Assembly: GCA_955652845.1 (NCBI GenBank)
Contig: CATPBY010000038.1
Coordinates: 1 to 7,757, forward strand
Length of the DNA: 7,757 nt
Origin: an uncultured Terriglobales bacterium
GTDB taxonomy: Bacteria > Acidobacteriota > Terriglobia > Terriglobales > Acidobacteriaceae
Direction of reading: 5' to 3'
Below, piece by piece: positions 1 to 5,619 of this stretch. Under the pieces are notes generated by a model that did no database searches, was not told where the DNA came from, and saw nothing but the letters and a program-made list of their open reading frames with translations. Made by a program: the position numbers and the translations under genes. Numbering within the stretch: position 1 is the stretch's first letter; each line of letters starts with the position of its first letter.

Positions 1-177
1 GTATTCCCAGGGCTCGCGATGGCGGGCCGCCAGGTAGATGGTGAGAATGTCCATGCTGCCAGTGAGCGGAATCACCGAGCTATCCGCGATTCCCAGTAGA
101 ATTAACCCTAAGCCGCCCAACCGGCGCAACCGTGTGAATACAGAAACGGAGAGCAACACTGGAATGTGCGGTAGCAT
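1..177 (-). CDS. DedA/VTT-type membrane protein, N-terminal fragment (cut by window edge)
   Basis: Only the first 59 residues are inside the window; the rest lies beyond base 1. The frame opens at ATG (177-175), the first start after an in-frame TAA four codons upstream. The fragment begins MLPHIPVLLSV, then has a basic stretch (TRLRRLG, about 15-21), a hydrophobic segment GLGLILLGIADSSVIPL (about 22-38) and GSMDILTIYLAARH. A glycine-rich helix followed by a D-S-S/xIP motif and a (G/S)xxD re-entrant turn is the pattern at the start of DedA/SNARE-associated (VTT) proteins, inner-membrane proteins linked to lipid scrambling or membrane homeostasis. That is family knowledge; the assignment from 59 residues is an inference. 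No clear Shine-Dalgarno precedes the ATG. It lies 55 nt downstream of the mqnA stop on the same strand, so co-transcription is possible. Confidence 0.6.
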   Translation of the reverse strand, partial: MLPHIPVLLSVSVFTRLRRLGGLGLILLGIADSSVIPLTGSMDILTIYLAARHREPWEY

Positions 178-232
178 TCGGATGACTTAGACGCAGTTTA
201 CAGGCACAGAGTAGCGCCGCTGGAGAATAAAC

Positions 233-1069
233 CTAAGGCGCCACCGGTTTCGCAACGTCGAGAAAGCGCCGAGCAGGAACCGGCGGCAGCACCCCACATT
301 CCTCGGCCAGCTGATAGAAGAGTCGCATTCCGTCCAGGCAGGCTTCGTCCAGGTAATAATGGATATTTTCCGTGAGATAAGAGGCTACTTCAGTTTCGTC
401 TAAGCCTAGACGTGGCCCCCACTGCCGAGATATGTGCGTAAGATTCTCTGGCTCCAAACCGTGGTCCCGCGAAGTTTGAAATATGGCAGCAAGATCGAGA
501 GCCGCGGGCGCGTGCGTTAAAGCAACATAACGCACCGCCCAGAAAGCAAAGACAAATGGCTTCCCAGTCAGCCGAATCCATTCTTCGGCCAGGTCATAGA
601 CCAAATAACGTGAGCGATCCACCTGCAGGGCAGGATCGCCAATCAGCAGGCCCGCGTCGTGGCGATCGAGCATCTGGCCGATGTGGGGCGCCATCGGAGT
701 GAATTGAGGCTCTGCGGCCCAGCACTTTGCGAAAAGAACTTTGGTTAAGGCGACGGAAGTCAGAGATGAGGTATCGAGCGCGACTGACTGAATCTTCTCC
801 AGCGGAACCTTGCTCACCAGCAGGATGGAACGAACCGCACCGCGGGAAGCGATCGCCACACCGGGAACGATTGCCAGGCCAGAAACGCGGGCATATGCCG
901 CCGCCGGAATGATGCCAATATCGGCGGAACCCTCTTCCAGCGCCTTAGCGCACTGGGAAGGAAGAGTGTATGAGATGTCGAATCCTGATCGCACATCTCC
1001 GTGCTCGAAGTCCCACATCAGGGGTGCAGTATTAAGGTAGGAAATAGCGGAGATACGAAGTCGTTTCAT
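233..1069 (-). CDS. mqnA: MqnA, chorismate dehydratase (menaquinone via futalosine)
   Basis: 278 residues, within the usual size for MqnA. The family converts chorismate to 3-enolpyruvyl-benzoate, the first step of the futalosine pathway to menaquinone, in the cytoplasm. The N-terminus MKRLRISAISYLNTAPL carries the SYLNTxPL signature typical of MqnA; the paralogue MqnD, same fold, starts with a SPCPNDT-type motif, which is absent here. Other family marks are the ADIGIIPAAAY stretch (about 49-59), DTSSLTSVALTKVLF (about 99-113), GDPAL (144-148) and W-x7-FVFAFWAVR (164-180). The fold is a two-lobed periplasmic-binding-protein type, without a signal peptide. The frame stays open upstream to 1315, but MKRLRIS fits the family start, and the extension would be antisense to dprA. 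No Shine-Dalgarno is visible before ATG 1069; a possible -10 (TAGAAT, 1089-1084) would leave a leader of only about 8 nt. It implies a menaquinone-using respiratory chain. No other mqn gene is in the window. Confidence 0.93.
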   Translation of the reverse strand: MKRLRISAISYLNTAPLMWDFEHGDVRSGFDISYTLPSQCAKALEEGSADIGIIPAAAYARVSGLAIVPGVAIASRGAVRSILLVSKVPLEKIQSVALDTSSLTSVALTKVLFAKCWAAEPQFTPMAPHIGQMLDRHDAGLLIGDPALQVDRSRYLVYDLAEEWIRLTGKPFVFAFWAVRYVALTHAPAALDLAAIFQTSRDHGLEPENLTHISRQWGPRLGLDETEVASYLTENIHYYLDEACLDGMRLFYQLAEECGVLPPVPARRFLDVAKPVAP

Positions 1070-1112
1070 ACGGCTGATGTTTGATTCTAACAAACCAGTG
1101 TGTCGCATGACC

Positions 1113-1140
1113 TTGACACTGATTTTGCCGCGTGTATAGA
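1113..1140 (+). promoter_or_regulatory. Putative sigma-70-type promoter of dprA
   Basis: A perfect -35 hexamer TTGACA (1113-1118) is followed after 16 nt by TATAGA (1135-1140, four of six matches to TATAAT). A start of transcription near 1147 would give a leader of about 25 nt that contains the dprA ribosome binding site. Position in the mqnA/dprA divergent spacer fits. It is a sequence match only. Confidence 0.5.
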
Positions 1141-1160
1141 GTCCGCCCAGCGCCCCAAGT

Positions 1161-1165
1161 GAGGT
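1161..1165 (+). promoter_or_regulatory. Ribosome binding site fixing the dprA GTG start
   Basis: GAGGT lies 6 nt before the GTG at 1172. This supports the non-ATG start. There is no in-frame ATG near the start of the DprA-like region. Confidence 0.6.
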
Positions 1166-1171
1166 ATCGCC

Positions 1172-2341
1172 GTGCCCGAGGCACTCGTTTCCGCCGGAAA
1201 GATAACGGAAAACCCAACTCTCCACTGGCTGGCTCTGTCGCTCACGCCAGGTTTGGGCCCGACCAGAGCACGGCGCTTGGTCGAGCTGCTGGGCAGCGTC
1301 AGCGCAGTCTTTCAAGCGTCACTCACCGAACTCGAAGCCACAGGAATCCAATCGGTTTCTGCACAATCTCTGGGCACAGGTCGCTCCTTGGAACTGGCAC
1401 AGGAGGAACTTGGCCGCGCGACCTCACTTGGGGTACGTATCGTTGCCCTCGAGGACCCTGGCTACCCGGCTCAGCTCAAGCAGATCTACGATCCGCCTCT
1501 GGTCTTGTATGTACGCGGCAATTCCGAGGTGATTTCACGGCCAGGAATCGCGGTGGTCGGCACCCGCCACCCCACGCCTTACGGCACGGGCATGGCGGAG
1601 CGTTTATCCTGCGATCTGGCAGCACGAGGTTTGGTGATCTTCAGCGGACTGGCGCGTGGCGTAGACACCGCCAGCCACCGCGGCGCTCTGGCCGGAAAGG
1701 GGAAAACAGTCGGTGTCCTGGGAACCGGCATTGACGTAATTTATCCCAAGGAGAACACGCGGCTGGTAGAACAAATTGTCGCTTATGGCGGCGCCCTCAT
1801 ATCGGAGTTCGCTGTCAGCACTTTTCCGGCTCCTCAGAATTTTCCCATCCGCAACCGGATTATCAGCGGGATCTCGCTCGGAGTTCTTGTAGTAGAAGCC
1901 GCGGAATATAGCGGCACGCGTATCACATCCCGCTGCGCTCTGGAACAGAATCGCGAGGTCTTCGCTGTGCCCGGCAATGTCACTAACAAGAACTCCTGGG
2001 GTCCAAATACGCTGATTAAGCAGGGCGCCAAGCTGGTTGCCACCTGGGAAGATGTGTGGGAAGAACTCCCAGCCCCAGTACGACTTGCGCTGGAACCCGC
2101 CCCCGGCAATGAATCGCAAGCCGGACAAACTGCATCTCTATTCGGGGAAAGCGAGCTGTCTCCTCACGAAAAAAAGATTTTCGGCCTGCTGAAGGCCGAT
2201 GAAGCCACTCACCTCGATGAGATCGTCGAGCGCCTGGAGACACAGCTGTCCTCGTCTGAAATTTTTGCCGCGCTCTTTGAACTGGAACTGGCAGGCAAGG
2301 TGAGGCAGTTGCCGGGTAAGAATTTTGTAAGAAGCTTTTAA
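1172..2341 (+). CDS. dprA: DprA/Smf, DNA-processing protein of natural transformation
   Basis: 389 residues from a GTG start supported by GAGGT 6 nt upstream. DprA binds incoming single-stranded DNA in the cytoplasm and loads RecA on it during transformation. Visible layout: an N-terminal helical region with helix-hairpin-helix/SAM-like character (about 16-60, LTPGLGPTRARRLVELLG), the Rossmann-like DprA core (about 95-300), and a C-terminal winged-helix domain (about 328-389). Core marks include GIAVVGTR (125-132), SGLARGVDTASHRGAL (158-173), GTGIDVIYPKEN (184-195), FPIRNRIISG (224-233), EYSGTRITSRCALEQNREVFAVPGN (start 245, end 269) and NTLIKQGAKLV (279-289). The end PGKNFVRSF matches the usual last strand of the winged helix. 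Nothing is truncated. dprA directly before topA is a common bacterial order (smf-topA in Bacillus). It has its own candidate promoter at 1113-1140. Presence of dprA does not by itself prove competence, since non-competent bacteria keep it. Confidence 0.96.
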   Translation: MPEALVSAGKITENPTLHWLALSLTPGLGPTRARRLVELLGSVSAVFQASLTELEATGIQSVSAQSLGTGRSLELAQEELGRATSLGVRIVALEDPGYPAQLKQIYDPPLVLYVRGNSEVISRPGIAVVGTRHPTPYGTGMAERLSCDLAARGLVIFSGLARGVDTASHRGALAGKGKTVGVLGTGIDVIYPKENTRLVEQIVAYGGALISEFAVSTFPAPQNFPIRNRIISGISLGVLVVEAAEYSGTRITSRCALEQNREVFAVPGNVTNKNSWGPNTLIKQGAKLVATWEDVWEELPAPVRLALEPAPGNESQAGQTASLFGESELSPHEKKIFGLLKADEATHLDEIVERLETQLSSSEIFAALFELELAGKVRQLPGKNFVRSF

Positions 2342-2347
2342 AGCAGT

Positions 2348-2375
2348 TTTCAGCGATCAGCTTTCAGCGACCAGA
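2348..2375 (+). repeat. Heptamer tract, left arm (NNTCAGC-type units)
   Basis: Four 7-nt units in a row: TTTCAGC, GATCAGC, TTTCAGC and a decayed GACCAGA. The core TCAGCTTTCAGC matches the reverse complement of the right tract (TCAGCTCTCAGC) at 11 of 12 bases. It starts 7 nt after the dprA stop. Confidence 0.65.
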
Positions 2376-2489
2376 AAGACGGGGGGATGGGTCGACGACC
2401 ATTTTGCTTCTTGCGCACAATCTCATCGTACTCAAACGGTTGTCGCACGAGGTAATAGATGCAAAAAAATGCTCGCGTCCCTGATCGCA

Positions 2490-2517
2490 AGCTGAGAGCT
2501 GACAGCTCATAGCTCAT
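2490..2517 (-). repeat. Heptamer tract, right arm (AGCTNNN units)
   Basis: Four consecutive 7-nt units: AGCTGAG, AGCTGAC, AGCTCAT, AGCTCAT. It is in inverted orientation to the tract at 2348-2375. Inside it, GAGCT-GAC-AGCTC (2496-2508) could also form a small hairpin alone. Similar AGCT/TCAGC tracts are, from memory, frequent in acidobacterial spacers. Confidence 0.7.
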
Positions 2518-2577
2518 TCGTACAGCTTGTTGAGTTCCTCCCATTCGTGCTAGCTTCAAAAACGAAACCACCCAACT

Positions 2578-2582
2578 GAGGA
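2578..2582 (+). promoter_or_regulatory. Ribosome binding site of topA
   Basis: GAGGA ends 4 nt before the TTG at 2587. The spacing is short but workable, and it decides for the TTG start, since no ATG or GTG lies nearby in frame. Confidence 0.5.
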
Positions 2583-2586
2583 CACA

Positions 2587-5058
2587 TTGTCAAAAGGTTT
2601 AGTCATCGTCGAGTCGCCGGCCAAGGCCAAGACTATCCAGAAATATCTGGGTAAGGGCTTCACCGTCGAGGCTTCGCTCGGGCACGTCAAGGATTTGCCC
2701 AAGAGCACCCTGGGCGTCGATATCGACAACGAATTCGAAACGGAATACATCGTCATCCCTGGGAAGGAGAAAGTGCTGGCCAAGCTGAAGAAGCTGGCCC
2801 TGTCCGCCGACAACATTTATCTGGCTCCTGATCCGGACCGGGAGGGCGAAGCCATCGCCGCGCATCTGGCCGAAGAACTGGGGAACGGAGCGAAAGGTAA
2901 AAAGAAAAAGAAGAAAAAGGATGGCGATGAGCCCGACCGCATCCGTCGCGTTACCTTCAACGAAATCACCAAACGCGCCGTGCAGGAAGCCTTCGAGCAT
3001 CCCCGGGCGATCGATCAGCACCTGGTCGACGCGCAGCAGGCTCGCCGCGTACTGGATCGTCTGGTGGGCTATCAAGTCTCTCCGCTTTTGTGGGACAAAG
3101 TTCGGCGCGGCTTGTCCGCCGGCCGGGTTCAGACCGTCGCCCTTCGCCTGATTGTTGAGCGCGAGCGCGAAATAAAGGCATTCGAAAAGAAGGAATACTG
3201 GACGATTGACGCACACTTGGCGGGACCGAAGCCGCCATCTTTTGATGCTCGCTTCGTGGGCAAGGGTGACGAGAAGGTCGAAGTTAACACTGGCGACGAC
3301 GCCGGGAAAATTCGCGCCGCTCTCGAGGAAGCCGACTGGCTGGTGCGAACGGTCGAGCGCAAGGAGCGGCGGCGAAATGCGACTCCGCCGTTCACCACCA
3401 GCAAGCTGCAACAGGATTCCTCGCGCAAGCTTCGCTTCAGCGTCAAGCGCACCATGATGATCGCGCAGCGGCTTTACGAAGGCGTGGAGCTCGGCGAAGA
3501 AGGCTCGGTCGGTCTTATTACATACATGCGTACAGATTCCACACGCGTTTCGAATGAGGCTTTAGCTGAAGTGCGCGAGTACATCAAGTCGCAATATGGC
3601 GAGCAGTATCTGCCGCAATCGGCGAATACTTATAAAGAGAAGAAGGAGGCGCAGGCGGCCCACGAGGCTATCCGCCCGACCTCTGCGATGCGCCATCCCG
3701 ACCAGATCAAGCAATATCTGAAAGAAGACGAATACAAGGTCTACAAGCTGATCTGGCAGCGCTTTGTGGCGTCGCAGATTACGCCAGCCGTATTCGACCA
3801 AACCACAGTCGACATTGACGCCAAGTCCGGCAATGAGACTTTCTGGTTCCGCGTTACCGGATCGGTATTAAAGTTCGACGGTTTCCTTAAAGTTTATGAA
3901 GAATCGAAAGACGTAAAGGACGAAGAAGAAGAAGAGCTCAAGCATAAGCTTCCGGCGCTTGAAGCCGGACAGAAACTCACGCTCAAGGAACTGAAGCCGG
4001 AACAGCATTTCACCGAGCCTCCGCCACGCTATAACGAAGCTTCTCTGGTCAAAGAACTGGAAGAGCGCGGCATTGGGCGACCTTCGACATATTCGGCGAT
4101 TCTGAGCACCATCCAGGAGCGACAATACGTGCAGAAACTGGGCGGAAAGTTCACCCCGACCGAGATTGGCCTGGTGGTGACCGATTTGCTGGTCGAGAAC
4201 TTCCGCGACATCTTTGACGTGCAGTACACCGCGCGCCTCGAAGAAGAGCTCGATGAGATCGAAGAGGGCAAGGAAACGTGGACCAGCGCACTGGCCGGCT
4301 TCTACAAGCGCTTCGCCAAAGATCTCCGCTATGCCGAAAAGCACATGGAAAACGTCAAGCGGATGGAGAAGCCGACCGATGAGAAGTGCGAGCGTTGCGG
4401 ATCTCCGCTCGTCATCAAGTGGGGCAAGCACGGATCGTTCTACGCCTGCAGCTCCTACGAAAAGGAAAACCCCGAGAGTTGCACTTTTACCAAAGAAAAT
4501 CCGATCAATCTGCCGGATTTAGATTCGGCCGACATTCAGGAAACCACACAGGAAGAATATTGCGAGAACTGCGGCCGGGTTATGGTCTTAAAACGGGGCC
4601 GCTTCGGCCAGTTCATGGCCTGCACCGGCTATCCCGATTGCAAAACTACCCGCCGGCTCGATCAGGGGAAGAAAGTTCCTGACATCCCTCTCGATGAGCT
4701 CTGCCCCAAGTGCGGACGCAATATGATGATCCGCCACGGGCGCTTCGGCGAGTTCACCGCCTGCAGCGGGTATCCGGAATGCAAATACGTGAAGCAGAAT
4801 TTCATCGGCGTAAAGTGCCCGTTGTGTGAAGACGGCGAAATTGTCGAAAAGAAAGCGCGCAAAGGAAACACGTTCTACGGCTGCGGAAATTATCCCAAGT
4901 GCAAGTTCACTTCGGCGGGCAAGCCGCTGGCCGAAAAGTGTCCCACCTGCGGGAGCGAATATCTGGTCGAGAAATTCTTGAAATCTGGCCCGGTAATCGC
5001 CTGCCCGAATAAGGAGTGTGATTTCGAACGGGCGATGGAGCCAGCCCCGGTTGCATAA
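2587..5058 (+). CDS. topA: DNA topoisomerase I (type IA) with five C-terminal zinc ribbons
   Basis: 823 residues from a TTG start. The enzyme relaxes negative supercoils by cutting one strand through a 5'-phosphotyrosine and passing the other. The N-terminal TOPRIM domain (about 3-135) shows VESPAKAKTI (E9, K13) and the metal-binding DPDREGE (D82, D84, E86). The catalytic tyrosine is Y313 in GLITYMRTDS, followed by R315; AAHEAIRPT (H359) and GRPSTYSAIL (497-506) are further core marks. The C-terminus carries five complete four-cysteine ribbons: C601/604/621/632, C659/662/679/685, C706/709/726/732, C744/747/766/772 and C785/788/806/811. The first has a longer second loop (10 residues between the last two cysteines, 5 in ribbons 2-4). 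A run of seven lysines (105-111) sits in the TOPRIM domain after the DPDREGE helix, and an acidic run (445-450) lies in the core. The start MSKGLVIVESP fits the family exactly. It follows dprA on the same strand. Confidence 0.97.
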   Translation: MSKGLVIVESPAKAKTIQKYLGKGFTVEASLGHVKDLPKSTLGVDIDNEFETEYIVIPGKEKVLAKLKKLALSADNIYLAPDPDREGEAIAAHLAEELGNGAKGKKKKKKKDGDEPDRIRRVTFNEITKRAVQEAFEHPRAIDQHLVDAQQARRVLDRLVGYQVSPLLWDKVRRGLSAGRVQTVALRLIVEREREIKAFEKKEYWTIDAHLAGPKPPSFDARFVGKGDEKVEVNTGDDAGKIRAALEEADWLVRTVERKERRRNATPPFTTSKLQQDSSRKLRFSVKRTMMIAQRLYEGVELGEEGSVGLITYMRTDSTRVSNEALAEVREYIKSQYGEQYLPQSANTYKEKKEAQAAHEAIRPTSAMRHPDQIKQYLKEDEYKVYKLIWQRFVASQITPAVFDQTTVDIDAKSGNETFWFRVTGSVLKFDGFLKVYEESKDVKDEEEEELKHKLPALEAGQKLTLKELKPEQHFTEPPPRYNEASLVKELEERGIGRPSTYSAILSTIQERQYVQKLGGKFTPTEIGLVVTDLLVENFRDIFDVQYTARLEEELDEIEEGKETWTSALAGFYKRFAKDLRYAEKHMENVKRMEKPTDEKCERCGSPLVIKWGKHGSFYACSSYEKENPESCTFTKENPINLPDLDSADIQETTQEEYCENCGRVMVLKRGRFGQFMACTGYPDCKTTRRLDQGKKVPDIPLDELCPKCGRNMMIRHGRFGEFTACSGYPECKYVKQNFIGVKCPLCEDGEIVEKKARKGNTFYGCGNYPKCKFTSAGKPLAEKCPTCGSEYLVEKFLKSGPVIACPNKECDFERAMEPAPVA

Positions 5059-5063
5059 CCACA

Positions 5064-5105
5064 AGCCGCGTGGACAGCCGTCCCGGCTGTCCGCCGAGCG
5101 CGGCT
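5064..5105. repeat. Compound hairpin downstream of topA (REP-like or terminator-like)
   Basis: Inner perfect 8-bp stem GGACAGCC (5072-5079) / GGCTGTCC (5085-5092) with a 5-nt loop, nested in an outer perfect 7-bp stem AGCCGCG (5064-5070) / CGCGGCT (5099-5105). The two stems are joined by a 1-nt and a 6-nt bulge. It begins 5 nt after the topA stop. No run of T follows on the plus strand (the next bases are CAGCAGTTTATTCTT), so it is not a classical intrinsic terminator; it could protect the topA mRNA 3' end or be a dispersed palindromic repeat. Confidence 0.7.
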
Positions 5106-5135
5106 CAGCAGTTTATTCTTCGCAGTTCATCTTTC

Positions 5136-5141
5136 AGGAGG
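5136..5141 (+). promoter_or_regulatory. Strong ribosome binding site of the unknown gene
   Basis: A full AGGAGG lies 5 nt before ATG 5147. It fixes this start over the 43-codon upstream extension of the same frame, which would overlap the end of topA. Confidence 0.8.
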
Positions 5142-5146
5142 CCACA

Positions 5147-5617
5147 ATGACAATGACCACGAGACCAACTGCCAATGACGCCGAACTCGTCCTCAAACTT
5201 TATGAGCTTCGCCGTGAAACTGAAATGCGCAAGGCGCGCGATTGGTGGCTGGTAAAATTCTGGCCGCAAACCGCGGACGATTTCATCAAAGTCGCAAACG
5301 CAATGGGAACCCAGGAGAACGCCTGGCTCCGCCAGGTTGGAGGTTACTGGGATATGGCGGCGTCGATGGTGTTGCATGGAACCATCCATCCCGATTTGTT
5401 TCTCGAGGGCGGGGTCAGCGGCGAAATGTTTTTTATTTACGCGAAAATGCAGCCGATTCTGAATGAGGTCCGTGAGAAGATGCAGAATCCAGGCCTCTTA
5501 AGCAACGTCGAGAAGGTGATTACGCAATTCGAGGCCGGTCGTGAGCGTCTCAAAACAATTTCAGCTCGAGTCGCGTCCCGGCGCAAGGCCATGACGGAAG
5601 CAGCCAAAGCCAGCTAG
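5147..5617 (+). CDS. Conserved-looking protein of unknown function, 156 residues
   Basis: I do not recognise the family. The start at ATG 5147 is set by AGGAGG 5 nt upstream. The protein appears soluble and mostly helical, with no signal peptide or membrane segment. Residues 12-31 (AELVLKLYELRRETEMRKAR) form a charged amphipathic helix that runs into a tryptophan-rich stretch DWWLVKFWP (32-40). W60 and W68 follow, so there are five tryptophans in 37 residues. The middle has GTIHPDLFLEGGVSGEMFFIYAKMQPIL (start 78), and the C-terminus is a basic helical tail (131-156). Codon usage looks like that of topA. It could be read through from topA 88 nt upstream unless the hairpin at 5064-5105 blocks this. 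Its end meets mlaF head-on. The strong ribosome binding site suggests high translation; function is open. Confidence 0.85.
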   Translation: MTMTTRPTANDAELVLKLYELRRETEMRKARDWWLVKFWPQTADDFIKVANAMGTQENAWLRQVGGYWDMAASMVLHGTIHPDLFLEGGVSGEMFFIYAKMQPILNEVREKMQNPGLLSNVEKVITQFEAGRERLKTISARVASRRKAMTEAAKAS

Positions 5618-5619
5618 CT

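Larger units (their letters stand above)
2342..2586. other. dprA-topA spacer with inverted repeat tracts
   Basis: This 245-nt spacer holds two tracts of degenerate 7-nt repeats in opposite orientation (2348-2375 and 2490-2517) around about 114 nt of unassigned sequence. A minus-strand open frame (2571-2350) runs through it, but its N-terminal part is just translated repeat and I recognise no family. I see no convincing promoter for topA: TTGTTG (2527-2532) with TAGCTT (2551-2556) at 18 nt is weak. No T-rich intrinsic terminator for dprA is evident. Confidence 0.6.

Noticed and set aside
1070..1315. 82-codon upstream extension of the mqnA frame
   Set aside because: It is antisense to the dprA start and promoter, has no MqnA-like sequence, and MKRLRISAISYLNT is the normal family start.
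1132..1734. 200-codon plus-strand frame overlapping dprA
   Set aside because: It is arginine- and proline-rich out-of-frame translation of dprA, whose own frame has all family motifs.
2527..2556. Promoter for topA (TTGTTG-N18-TAGCTT)
   Set aside because: Only weak matches at both boxes and a long spacer; not better than chance in this region.
2350..2571. 73-codon minus-strand frame in the dprA-topA spacer
   Set aside because: Part of it is translated heptamer repeat (YELSALSLRS) and the rest matches nothing I know. The middle (FFCIYYLVRQPFEYDEIVRK) looks somewhat protein-like, so a gene relic is possible but not supportable.
2899..2919. A/G run in topA as a programmed frameshift site
   Set aside because: In the reading frame the heptamers are T-AAA-AAG or G-AAA-AAG, not the A-AAA-AAG slippery type, and the full-length frame continues with all TopA motifs.
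2599..3411. Long minus-strand open frame opposite topA
   Set aside because: It is the mirror of a GC-rich coding frame; no recognisable family and it lies fully inside topA. The same holds for 3868-4431.
5064..5120. Classical intrinsic terminator after topA
   Set aside because: The stem is good but no T run follows it directly, so only a terminator-like or repeat role is claimed.
5018..5146. 43-codon extension of the unknown gene into topA
   Set aside because: It runs through the hairpin and the end of topA, while AGGAGG sits at the right distance before ATG 5147.
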